30,029 nucleotides of DNA from positions 1 through 30,029 of the IMG/VR virus record IMGVR_UViG_3300030294_000939. One strand, written 5' to 3'. This stretch comes from a virus. Position 1 is the first letter of the stretch. Each line of letters opens with the position of its first letter. This document shows, one piece after another, positions 9,787-17,880 of the stretch. Position numbers and translations under genes: made by a program. The notes under the pieces are model-generated. The model ran no database searches. It was not told the origin of the DNA and saw only the letters and a list, made by a program, of their open reading frames with translations.

Positions 9787-9800
9787 TTTCTAATTAGAAA
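9787..9800. promoter_or_regulatory. 14-bp perfect palindrome upstream of the HNH-like gene
   Basis: TTTCTAATTAGAAA at 9787-9800 is a perfect palindrome about 55 bp upstream of the likely start at 9856. It could be an operator for a dimeric repressor. The region is AT-rich, so chance is a real alternative and no regulator is identified. Confidence 0.25.
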
Positions 9801-9855
9801 GAAGAATTAGATGTATAAAAGTTAGTGAAAATATTAATTGTATAACATTAATAAT

Positions 9856-10752
9856 ATGGGAAATTGTGCATTATGTGGAAAGTCAAAAGCAGATAAGAAA
9901 AATACTCATTATTTGACAGATTATATTATAAGAAGTGCATTAAATCAAGATGGAATTGATGGAAGTAAAAATAGAGAAAAAGGTGCTTATTTTGATTTGA
10001 CAACAGGAATTCCGGAGTTTAAATTTCAAAGAAATACTTCTCCAGAAAAGATAAAAGAAATAATAGGGCGTCAACCCACTGATGGGGAAATTGAAGATTC
10101 TAAGGAAAATATAGAATATTCAAAAGACAATATATTTTGTAGCAAATGTGAGGAAAGATTTACTAAGATAGAGAATGATTTTAAGCCAATATGTAATAAT
10201 TTTAGAAATGGAAATTATGTGAATAAGGAAAAAATTGTATTTTCAGACCAAAAAGATATTCTGAAAGTGAAATTATTTTTTATATTACAATTGTGGAGAA
10301 CAGCAGTCTGTGATGCTAATTTTATTGTTGATGATGAAACTATGAAATGCATGAAAGATGCTATTGATGATCCTACTTTAGAAAAAATATGTAAAGTTCC
10401 AATATCTGTATCTTATTTAACCACAAAAGGAGATAATAAAGAATATACAGGGAATATCGTTGGGCATAATACATTAGAGAAAGGCCCCTCAGTCATATTT
10501 ATGAATGATTTTGTGATCCAGTTATATAGCGTGAATTCTGATTTTAGATATGAAAATTTATATGGTATAAATGATGAAAATACTTATTGCGATTTTATTC
10601 ATTCAAAAAACAGTGATTTTAAAATAAAAAATATTTCCAATGAAGGACGGAAAAAAATAAATAAGGCTATCTTTAAGAGGAAATATCAGGAAAGATTGAT
10701 TTTACGGAGAATAGAGTTTTTAAAGAACTGCTGGATGAGTTTGCATGGATGA
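9856..10752 (+). CDS. HNH/treble-clef zinc protein of unknown function
   Basis: The ATG at 9856 is preferred over an upstream in-frame TTG at 9838 because the zinc motif follows it at once; this gives 298 residues. The N-terminus has CALCGKSKADKKNTHYLTDY, a CxxC followed by a His, and a second pair appears near residue 93 as FCSKCEERFTKIE. This 'CxxC...H...CxxCE' spacing is that of HNH_5-like or treble-clef zinc folds. The rest is mixed, with Lys-rich loops, and was not recognised. It stands alone between the lysis terminator and the RhuM gene, is AT-rich and uses codons like the cargo downstream. Being a solitary HNH-like protein in a phage cargo zone, it could be a nuclease effector or a homing-type remnant. 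No motif settles this. Confidence 0.55.
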   Translation: MGNCALCGKSKADKKNTHYLTDYIIRSALNQDGIDGSKNREKGAYFDLTTGIPEFKFQRNTSPEKIKEIIGRQPTDGEIEDSKENIEYSKDNIFCSKCEERFTKIENDFKPICNNFRNGNYVNKEKIVFSDQKDILKVKLFFILQLWRTAVCDANFIVDDETMKCMKDAIDDPTLEKICKVPISVSYLTTKGDNKEYTGNIVGHNTLEKGPSVIFMNDFVIQLYSVNSDFRYENLYGINDENTYCDFIHSKNSDFKIKNISNEGRKKINKAIFKRKYQERLILRRIEFLKNCWMSLHG

Positions 10753-10908
10753 GTACATGTTCTGATGATATCCGTTCACTCTTGTTTCAATATTTATGAC
10801 AGCACTAGTTAGAAGTAAAATAACCAATCATTTTGTGATCATATTATTGTAGTTGTATCCCTTGAGATAAAATTCAAAACTAAAATACGAACATCATAAG
10901 AAAAATAT

Positions 10909-10916
10909 TACCTTTG
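10909..10916 (+). promoter_or_regulatory. Bacteroidetes-type -7 box for the RhuM gene
   Basis: TACCTTTG at 10909-10916 matches the TAnnTTTG consensus of the Bacteroidetes primary sigma factor exactly. It lies 75 bp before the RhuM start. No TTTG -33 element was seen at the usual distance, so strength is uncertain. Confidence 0.5.
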
Positions 10917-10990
10917 TGATTAATTATATGCAACAAAATTAATTTTTTGCTTTGCAATTTTGGCAACTGTTTAACACAAAAAGATGATCT

Positions 10991-12148
10991 ATGGATGAAT
11001 TATATAGCCAATATAACTTTTTATTTTACCAAGGCAAAGATGGCAATACAAAAATACAAGTTTTTTTAGACCAGGAGTCTGAAACCATTTGGACCACACA
11101 AAAAGGTATGGGGGAAATATTTGACGTTGAAACTCATACAATCAATTACCATCTGAAAAATATTTTTGAATCTGGGGAATTAGAAGAAAATTCAGTTATT
11201 CGAAAAATTCGAATAACTGCTCTTGATGGAAAGAAGTACAACACAAACTTTTATAATCTTGACGCAATTATATCTGTAGGTTACAGAGTCAATTCTCAGA
11301 AAGCGACGGATTTCAGGATATGGGCAACGAGTATATTAAAAGAATATATGATAAAAGGTTTTGCCATAGATGATGAACGGTTAAAACAAGGAAGAGATGC
11401 TTTTGGCAAAGATTATTTTGAAGAATTACTTGCCCGTATAAGAGAAATACGCGCAAGTGAAAGACGATTCTACCAGAAAGTAACAGATATTTATGCTACA
11501 TCTATTGATTATAATAAAAATGCCTCAATAACGAATTTGTTTTTTAAAACAGTGCAAAATAAGCTTGAATATGCCGTCACAAAAAAAACTGCATCTGAAA
11601 TAGTTCAGTCAAGAGCGGATTCATCAAAACCGAATATGGGTTTACAGACTTGGAAGAACGCTAAAACACGAGGGAAAGTATTAAAGGGTGATGTGTCTGT
11701 AGCGAAAAATTATTTGACAGAAAAAGAGATAGCTGAACTTAACACCATTGTAAATATGTATCTTGATTATGCTGAGTTACAAGCTAAAAAGAGTAGGCCT
11801 ATGACAATGAAAGATTGGGTCGAGAAATTAGATGTATTTTTACAATTTAATGAATATGATTTATTACAAGATGCAGGACGTATTAGAGCTGATGTTGCAA
11901 AGGCTTTTGCTGAAAATGAATACAAAAAATATAGAGTCATTCAGGATAGAGAATATCAATCAGATTATGATAAATTCGTAGATGAAATAAAATCTACAGG
12001 AAATTTATCTTTGGAATCTAATTTGGAAATAGAAATACAAGAAAAACAAAAATTACCTGATTCCAATAAAGGCATAAATCTTGACCAAAATCCAAACGAC
12101 GGTAAAACGGGAAATAAAAAAAAGAAAAAGCGAAAAAAAAATGACTGA
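10991..12148 (+). CDS. rhuM: RhuM-family protein
   Basis: This 385-residue protein matches the RhuM family (first named from a Salmonella pathogenicity island) over most of its length. Recognisable blocks are IWTTQKGMGEIFDVETHTIN near residue 35, the YNLDAIISVGYRVNSQKATDFRIWAT block at about residues 88-115, and LKEYMIKGFAIDDERLKQG. The N-terminal part resembles the DNA-binding half of phage antirepressors. The biochemical role is not established; genes of this family are frequent on prophages and islands. The last 30 residues are unusual: a poly-Lys/Arg tail (KTGNKKKKKRKKND) encoded by A-runs. It has its own -7 box and an intergenic gap on each side, so it is a separate unit. A 12-bp perfect hairpin lies inside the gene at 11193-11219. 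Confidence 0.85.
   Translation: MDELYSQYNFLFYQGKDGNTKIQVFLDQESETIWTTQKGMGEIFDVETHTINYHLKNIFESGELEENSVIRKIRITALDGKKYNTNFYNLDAIISVGYRVNSQKATDFRIWATSILKEYMIKGFAIDDERLKQGRDAFGKDYFEELLARIREIRASERRFYQKVTDIYATSIDYNKNASITNLFFKTVQNKLEYAVTKKTASEIVQSRADSSKPNMGLQTWKNAKTRGKVLKGDVSVAKNYLTEKEIAELNTIVNMYLDYAELQAKKSRPMTMKDWVEKLDVFLQFNEYDLLQDAGRIRADVAKAFAENEYKKYRVIQDREYQSDYDKFVDEIKSTGNLSLESNLEIEIQEKQKLPDSNKGINLDQNPNDGKTGNKKKKKRKKND
11193..11219. repeat. 12-bp perfect inverted repeat inside rhuM
   Basis: CAGTTATTCGAA at 11193-11204 and its exact complement TTCGAATAACTG at 11208-11219 flank an AAA loop. It lies in the coding sequence for the residues SVIRKIRITA. There is no T-run after it, so it does not look like a terminator. 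Confidence 0.8.
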
Positions 12149-12441
12149 GGGATGTCACATTATGGTAGAACGAATTTACTATATCATTATTAGAATTACA
12201 ACAATAAACTGCCATATTAAAGGTTTTCAATGTTTTTCTAATTAGGTAATGCTTAATGAATAAGGCTCTTCTTGTTTCCTAGAATAGGCCGTAAGAGCAT
12301 TAGCAGTGAAAGGCTTTATTAAAGTGAAAATATATTAAAGTATGTCTAATAAAAGAGGATATTCTGTTTCGCTTTCAAAAAAAAAAGTAAATTACACTCG
12401 TTTTTTAAACAATTTATTTTTAGAATTAAAAATATTAATCG
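12149..12441. other. AT-rich intergenic region before the ABC-3C operon
   Basis: No convincing gene lies in these 293 bases. A weak inverted repeat pairs AATGCT at 12248-12253 with AGCATT at 12296-12301. I saw no TAnnTTTG box close to the operon start, so the promoter of the four-gene operon remains unplaced. Confidence 0.4.
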
Positions 12442-13662
12442 ATGAATAATAACTTAGAGGAATATAGAAAGAAGCATTCTGCTTTAGCGTCTCAAGCTGG
12501 TTTTAACTTCCAGTTCTTGGCTTTTTTGTATATTCTTGTGGCTTATCTTAAAAAGGATGATATAATAAAGTATGAGCAAGAAGATGATATTTCGCGATGT
12601 ACAGCAGAGGATATAACCATACTTATTCAAGTAAAATTTGGAGTGTTAACCGAGGATGGGACAGATCCTAAAGTAACTTTATTGGATGAGGATATATGGA
12701 AGACTATAGGAATTTGGTTAAATCAAGCCCAATTAAGCAGTGATTCTTATTTTTTTATTAAACATAGATTCCAAATTTGGACAAATAAAGATGTAAATGG
12801 AAATGAATTTTTGTCTAAGATTTTAGCTTTCAGTGAAAATTCCATAAAACTAATAGATATAAGGAATGAGTTAGACTATTTATACACAAAAACAAAAAAT
12901 GAAAGTGTAAAATTAGTTATTAAAAAAATGGAAGAATTGTCAGATGAGAATCTAAGTACTTTTTGTAAATATTTTAAATGTGAAAGGTTCGAAGGTATTT
13001 CTATTATTGATAAAATTCAAAAGTCTTTAGTCGATGAACGTAATATTCCTAAAAATTATGCAGAACAGGTTTTTATTGAGCTTTCTGGTCATATGCTCGT
13101 CGATAATTTTCGATCAGAATATTTACATGAAAAAATAGAGTTTTCATGGGTTGACGTTAAGAAGAAGTATAATGGAATATTATCTATGTCCCAGAAGAGA
13201 AACTTGGAATTGAACCGTGATATTGGAGCTTTTATGCCGGATTCAATTTGTTCTGATACATTTGTTAAACAGTTATTAGATATAAAAGTCATTAGCCACA
13301 CAGATGAAGAGAAGATTCGGAATTTATATTGGAAAAGATGTTTTACAACTACGAATCTTTTGGAGCAGGCAACGAATATTTCTGAGACAGAGTGGGCAGA
13401 TCTTGATCGCGAAGCAATGAATAGGTGGGAACAATTGTTTGATAAGTCTTGTTTTAAATTTAAACTTAAATCTTCTATAAAAGAAAAAGAAGTGTTGTTT
13501 GCAGCAAATGGATGTTATTTTGATGTAATGGGATATAATTTGGCAACTCCAATTTTTCAACAGGATCTAGAGTTTAGTCAAGGGTATTTTTTAAATTTAT
13601 CAGATGGACCTGTTATAGGTTGGAGATTCGATTGGAAGGAGAAATATGGCAAAAAAAAATGA
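12442..13662 (+). CDS. ABC-three-component effector protein, Cap4/DUF4297-like nuclease N-terminus
   Basis: This 406-residue protein is gene 1 of a four-gene overlapping operon. Residues 18-67 show the pattern of dsDNA nucleases of the Cap4/DUF4297 type: an N-terminal helix with Gln24, an acidic cluster E45-E47-D48-D49, a further E56-D57, and the strand ILIQVKFG with Gln63 and Lys65. This is a PD-(D/E)xK-style active site. The middle is helical. The C-terminus ends with an IGWRFDWKEKY motif, resembling the 'IGWHPD' end of ABC-3C C-terminal domains. In these predicted conflict systems the C-terminal domain docks the effector onto the ABC ATPase and middle component. Role by family: DNA cleavage once the ATPase is triggered. 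The nuclease assignment is by motif only, and the domain could be a divergent or inactive member. Confidence 0.65.
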   Translation: MNNNLEEYRKKHSALASQAGFNFQFLAFLYILVAYLKKDDIIKYEQEDDISRCTAEDITILIQVKFGVLTEDGTDPKVTLLDEDIWKTIGIWLNQAQLSSDSYFFIKHRFQIWTNKDVNGNEFLSKILAFSENSIKLIDIRNELDYLYTKTKNESVKLVIKKMEELSDENLSTFCKYFKCERFEGISIIDKIQKSLVDERNIPKNYAEQVFIELSGHMLVDNFRSEYLHEKIEFSWVDVKKKYNGILSMSQKRNLELNRDIGAFMPDSICSDTFVKQLLDIKVISHTDEEKIRNLYWKRCFTTTNLLEQATNISETEWADLDREAMNRWEQLFDKSCFKFKLKSSIKEKEVLFAANGCYFDVMGYNLATPIFQQDLEFSQGYFLNLSDGPVIGWRFDWKEKYGKKK

Positions 13663-14095
13663 AATAGTAAATCTGTTTGGAATCTACAATAATGAAGCAC
13701 TTGTTAGTGTTTTAATTGAAAAAATTCTGTATTATCAAAAACGAATGGATATTGCTAAATTAAATCTTATAGTAGCAATTTTAATGGATGAAAAGTTCGT
13801 TTATTCTGATAATTTTGTATTATTTTTGAAAAATAATGCAAGAACGATTTTATGTTTACGATCCTTTTATGAGGCTTTACTTCCTGTATACATTAACTCG
13901 TTAACCTTTTTATTGGAAGCTTGTGATGTAAGTATAGAAGGTACAAATGTAGAAATTAATTCCAGGCTTCAGCCTTCAGATTTCGAAAAAAGCAAAAGAT
14001 TAAATGCAATGATAGAAAATATCCCAATTTTATTAGCATTAGTTAATGATAAAAAGAAAGAAGAACTTTATAAAATATTTGATATTAAATTATGA
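13646..14095 (+). CDS. ABC-three-component system middle component
   Basis: This 149-residue protein overlaps gene 1 by 17 bp and gene 3 by ATGA, so all three are probably co-translated. It begins with an 'NLFGIYNNEALVSVLIEKIL' helix, has a conserved-looking LP/INSLTFLLEA helix in the middle, and is nearly all alpha-helical with no cysteine cluster or membrane segment. Size, helical make-up and position between a nuclease-CTD protein and a DUF3732 ATPase match the middle components described for ABC-3C systems. These are thought to bridge ATPase and effector. The sequence has no catalytic motif, so the call rests largely on operon context. Confidence 0.6.
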   Translation: MAKKNEIVNLFGIYNNEALVSVLIEKILYYQKRMDIAKLNLIVAILMDEKFVYSDNFVLFLKNNARTILCLRSFYEALLPVYINSLTFLLEACDVSIEGTNVEINSRLQPSDFEKSKRLNAMIENIPILLALVNDKKKEELYKIFDIKL

Positions 14096-15972
14096 AATTT
14101 TGGATTAAACATATAACTCTTTGGTTCGGAGAAAAAGAGAAATCTCAGATCCTTGAACTTGAACCTAATAAAATAAATGTTGTAACTGGAGATTCTGGAT
14201 CTGGTAAAACTAATATTTTAGCCATAATTGATTATTGTCTTTTATCTGCAAAGAATCACATTGTTCGAGAAATTATAGATGATAATGTAGATTGGTATAG
14301 TCTAGAATTTTTTGTTGATGACAGAAAAATTTTTATTGGAAGAAGAAGAACCCAGGAAGAATTAACAAGTTCAGAGATTTGTTTTCGTGAAAACTCCGAA
14401 AATAACAATTATCCATGCGTAAATATTGAAGAAAAAGAGGCTAAGGAACGCTTGTATAAATTATTAGGGCCACAGATTTTGAATATTATTCCTAATAATA
14501 AGATGGATAAAAATTTCAAGTTGTCTTTTAGGCAATTTTTAGTTTTTTCTTACTTGACTGAAAAAATTATAACATTAGATGATATATTTCTTGATTTTGA
14601 TTTTTTAGAGGACTTCTGTTATGGAGAAAAGAGTGAATATCGCTCTTATGTATTTAACCAGGCTGCTGGCTTTGATGAGATAGAACTACGTTCTTTAATT
14701 GAAACAAGAGATGAATTAGGGGAAAAAAAAGATATTAATGACAGGCGTTCTAAAAAACAAATTCAAAAGCAGAATGATTTTAAAAAGGAGATGAAAGAGT
14801 TATTTGAGGATTTACAATCTCGTAATCTCATTGAACTTAACAGAACGTATCAGGATGAAAATTTTGTAGTTGAGGACGTCAATAAATTATATCAGCTCTG
14901 CATTAATCAAATAAAGAAAGAAGAAAATAAATTTAATTTAAGGGATTGCAAAAAAACTCTTTCGACATTAAAAAGACAGCTAAAGCAGATAAGAGATACT
15001 GAAGATTGGATAGAAAATTATAATTATCAGATTGAAAAATTGGAAGATAGTCTTGTCCCGATACAAATTTTAAATGACCAAAAAAATCAGATTGCCCGTT
15101 CCTATGAAACAACGCAAATTATCGATGCTCTTACTAAGTCTTTGGCGGAAATAAAAAAAGCAGATCTTTCGAAAGTCCGTAATACAATAATAAGCGATAT
15201 TGATAAAAAAAGAATTGAAATTGAAATAAAAGATTTAGAGATTAAGGTAAAAGAACTATCAGAATCGGATCATTATTTTTCTGTATCAGATAGCGTCTTT
15301 ATCATAGATCGAAAAAGACAAATTGATGAAACATATTCTCAACTTAAAAAATTAGATAAAATTGAAATAATTGAAAACTATATAGAGATAAAGCAGACTT
15401 TGTTGGCTAAAATCGGCAAATTGGAGGAAGTAAAAAACTCAATTAAAGAAAGCATTGAAGAGTCGATACAAAAGTTTTACAATCAACTTAATTATATGGC
15501 AAATTATGCGAGTTGTAAAACTGTATTTGATGAAGATCGTTTTCGGTTGAAATTAAAAGGAAACTCAAATGTAACTAGTTATGAGTATGTTGGTAGTAAG
15601 TCTAATTATATGTTTATGCATTTAGTATTTTTCTTAGGGTTGCATAAATTGTTTTTGGGTCTTGAAAAAAATTATGTACTTCCTTTCTTGTTCATTGATC
15701 AACCTAGTATTCCTTATTATTCTGGTAGTGAAAAAGTGAATGAGGATGATAAAGATAAATTGATGGATGCTTTTAATCTGTTAGATAAATTCATTAGTAC
15801 TGTTAATAATGAAAATAAAGATTTTCAGATTTTGATGATAGAGCATGCTCCTAAAAGTTACTGGATGGATTCAAAAAATAATTATATTCTTAAAAACTTT
15901 CATACAGTGAAAGAATTTGTTAATGGGGAAAAACTTATTCCACAAAATATTATAGACGCTCACAAAAAATGA
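14092..15972 (+). CDS. DUF3732-type ABC ATPase of an ABC-three-component system
   Basis: This 626-residue SMC/Rad50-like ATPase has Walker A GDSGSGKT at residues 33-40, a long Lys/Glu coiled-coil region at about 190-450, a signature-like GSKSNYMFMHL at about 501-511, and the Walker B region LPFLFIDQPSIPYY with Asp536. After it comes MLIEHAPKSYW with Glu584-His585, like the H-loop. The 'FLFIDQPS...YY' and 'IEHA' forms are typical of DUF3732 proteins, in which the Asp-Gln pair replaces the usual Asp-Glu. The family is a core part of ABC-3C systems and is inferred to sense unusual DNA ends or structures. It overlaps both neighbours by ATGA. Motifs are complete and there is no sign of decay. Confidence 0.85.
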   Translation: MKFWIKHITLWFGEKEKSQILELEPNKINVVTGDSGSGKTNILAIIDYCLLSAKNHIVREIIDDNVDWYSLEFFVDDRKIFIGRRRTQEELTSSEICFRENSENNNYPCVNIEEKEAKERLYKLLGPQILNIIPNNKMDKNFKLSFRQFLVFSYLTEKIITLDDIFLDFDFLEDFCYGEKSEYRSYVFNQAAGFDEIELRSLIETRDELGEKKDINDRRSKKQIQKQNDFKKEMKELFEDLQSRNLIELNRTYQDENFVVEDVNKLYQLCINQIKKEENKFNLRDCKKTLSTLKRQLKQIRDTEDWIENYNYQIEKLEDSLVPIQILNDQKNQIARSYETTQIIDALTKSLAEIKKADLSKVRNTIISDIDKKRIEIEIKDLEIKVKELSESDHYFSVSDSVFIIDRKRQIDETYSQLKKLDKIEIIENYIEIKQTLLAKIGKLEEVKNSIKESIEESIQKFYNQLNYMANYASCKTVFDEDRFRLKLKGNSNVTSYEYVGSKSNYMFMHLVFFLGLHKLFLGLEKNYVLPFLFIDQPSIPYYSGSEKVNEDDKDKLMDAFNLLDKFISTVNNENKDFQILMIEHAPKSYWMDSKNNYILKNFHTVKEFVNGEKLIPQNIIDAHKK

Positions 15973-17009
15973 AAATAAATTTTGGCAAGATACAGCATAT
16001 GGTTATGCATCAGGTAGGAAACCGCCATAGAGGAGAAGGTGTTAGATTTTCCTCAGAAGAGACAACGTTGGCTGACGCAGAAGATGATCTTTTGAATATC
16101 ATTAAAAGTTCATTCAAGATGAATGAGCTTTATCAATTTTATTTTGAGCCCCATTTATCATTGAATCCTGTCTTTACACTTGTAAAGCCTATTTTTGATG
16201 ACGACGAATTGTTTATTAAGCAAACTAGAAATATTTCAAAGTATTTGTATAAGAAAACGTTTCATCCTCAAGTAAAGTCAGGAGATCTATGTTTTATCTA
16301 CTTAAAGGATTGCAAAGTAGAAGAGAATTCTTTCGATGCCTTATGCATCTTCAAATCCGAGATGAAAGAAAGCGTTTTGCAGATTCAACCTAGTGAAAAT
16401 GGATTTACTTTAACTAAGCGTCAAGGAATTTCTTTGAATAATATAGATAAAGGATGCCTCATTTTGAACCTTGATTCAGAAAATGGATATAAAATAGCTA
16501 TCATTGATAAAGTTAAAAAAACAGAAGAAATTCAGTATTGGCTAGAAGACTTTCTCTCTGTTCGTCCAATAGAAAATAGTTTTCATAAGACACAAACTGT
16601 AATGAATATGGTAACTTCATATTTAAATGAAGAGTGTGATCAACTTATAGGTAATGATAAAGCTCAAAAGGCTGCAATCACAAATAAATGTCTAGAAATT
16701 TTATCTAAGCCGACAGAGATTAGTCTTTCTATACTGGCGGAAGGGGCGTTTGAAGATCAAACTCTTCGAAATGATTTTTTGCGATATTCAGAATCTTACC
16801 AAGCAGATAATAATGATTATTTGGGAGATGAAAAATGGTTAGTACAGAAGTCTGCCGTGTCAAAAAAAGGTTTAAAAAAATTGCGGGTCATAAAACTAGA
16901 TAAAAATTTTGAAATTTATATTCATGGTGATAATAAATACATAACGAAAGGATATGATGATAGTCTTTCTATGGATTATTATCAGCTGTATTTCAAGAAA
17001 GAAAAATAA
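15969..17009 (+). CDS. 37-kDa nucleoid-associated protein (NdpA/YejK family)
   Basis: This 346-residue protein starts in an ATGA overlap with the ATPase gene and has the usual length of the YejK/NdpA (pfam NA37) family. Family-like features include the opening 'KINFGKIQHMVMHQVGNRH' strand, the 'AEDDLLNIIKSSFKM' helix, the 'SGDLCFIYLKDCKVEENSFDALCIFKSE' beta pair at about residues 98-125, and a GCLILNLDSENGYKIAIID strand. Members bind nucleoid DNA in E. coli. Here it is the fourth gene of an ABC-3C-like operon, which suggests that it is a DNA-recruiting or sensing module for the nuclease complex. The link to the system is from gene overlap; the family match is by remembered patterns. Confidence 0.75.
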   Translation: MKINFGKIQHMVMHQVGNRHRGEGVRFSSEETTLADAEDDLLNIIKSSFKMNELYQFYFEPHLSLNPVFTLVKPIFDDDELFIKQTRNISKYLYKKTFHPQVKSGDLCFIYLKDCKVEENSFDALCIFKSEMKESVLQIQPSENGFTLTKRQGISLNNIDKGCLILNLDSENGYKIAIIDKVKKTEEIQYWLEDFLSVRPIENSFHKTQTVMNMVTSYLNEECDQLIGNDKAQKAAITNKCLEILSKPTEISLSILAEGAFEDQTLRNDFLRYSESYQADNNDYLGDEKWLVQKSAVSKKGLKKLRVIKLDKNFEIYIHGDNKYITKGYDDSLSMDYYQLYFKKEK

Positions 17010-17122
17010 TGATGATAAAGCATTTAGACAAAAAAATTGTGGAAATAGACTATTTAGCGTGAATGTGGTGAATTTTGTATTTCATAATCACGAAAGACGT
17101 TTTTGAGGCTTTAGCTTGACTT

Positions 17123-17152
17123 TTTGTCTAAACTCTTTTTATTGTTAATTTG
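17123..17152 (+). promoter_or_regulatory. Probable Bacteroidetes promoter for the nitrilase-STAND unit
   Basis: TTTG at 17123-17126 (-33) is followed after 18 bp by TTAATTTG at 17145-17152, seven of eight bases matching the TAnnTTTG -7 box. Transcription would begin near 17159, about 43 bp before the start codon at 17202. It implies that this pair is transcribed separately from the ABC-3C operon. Confidence 0.45.
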
Positions 17153-17201
17153 AATTTGTTTTATCCTTTTTAAAAATTATTTTACTTAAAATATTTATAG
17201 T

Positions 17202-17876
17202 ATGAAAGAAAATTTAATTGACTGTGCGAAAATAGCTAAAAACGTAAATTTACCAAATTATTGTAAATTTTGTTTCGGCATATCTGCTTCAAAAGATATA
17301 TATAAGGAGGATCTTTATGAAGAAATAATTCAGAATGTGAATAAGCCTGATCATGATGCTAATGTCCCCGATTTAATTATTAATTATAAAGATGAGGATA
17401 CGAATGATTTTATATCATTTTATAAGGCATGGAATAAATATTCCAATGTATGTCAGGTGGAAAAGATGATAATGGAAGATAAATGTTTATACTACGAATT
17501 TTCTGAGTTTACAGATCAATCTTTGATAATACCTGAAATACGTTATCCTTTATATCTGTTGCTTTATATATTGAAAGCGTATCAAAAAAAATCTTCTAAT
17601 TTTGATGGGTGTACTTTTTCATTGTTTTTTTCAGTTTATAATAATACTTCATCTTATTTTGATTATCGTTATAGTCCAATGATCTGTGATTATAATTGGT
17701 TGTTGAAATATGAATTGTCTAATGGAAAATTGTTAAAAAGTAAAATAGAAAGTGTAAGTGACTTGTACCTTGTAGTTCGTCGATTTTATGAGTTGTTTAA
17801 GACTTCCGTAAAAACGGATAAACCGTATGTCATTTTGGATTCTAACAGTTTTGATAAAGTATATAAATCGATTTAG
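17202..17876 (+). CDS. Unknown 224-residue partner of the nitrilase-STAND protein
   Basis: I do not recognise this family. The protein is soluble by eye, acidic in its first half, and rich in Tyr, Phe and Asn, with an aromatic core 'YPLYLLLYILKAYQKK' near residue 120 and 'YNNTSSYFDYRYS' near 150. CKFCFGISAS near residue 21 gives one CxxC, but no second pair makes a clear zinc site. It is preceded by its own probable promoter and stops 4 bp before the ATG of the large nitrilase-STAND gene, so the two form a bicistron. It may be a sensor, adaptor or antidote-like regulator of that protein. It is AT-rich like the rest of the cargo. Confidence 0.65.
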   Translation: MKENLIDCAKIAKNVNLPNYCKFCFGISASKDIYKEDLYEEIIQNVNKPDHDANVPDLIINYKDEDTNDFISFYKAWNKYSNVCQVEKMIMEDKCLYYEFSEFTDQSLIIPEIRYPLYLLLYILKAYQKKSSNFDGCTFSLFFSVYNNTSSYFDYRYSPMICDYNWLLKYELSNGKLLKSKIESVSDLYLVVRRFYELFKTSVKTDKPYVILDSNSFDKVYKSI

Positions 17877-17880
17877 TCAA

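Noticed and set aside
17827-17880. ATG at 17827 as start of the nitrilase-STAND gene
   Set aside because: It lies inside the previous gene; the ATG at 17881 follows that stop by 4 bp and precedes the first nitrilase strand at a normal distance.
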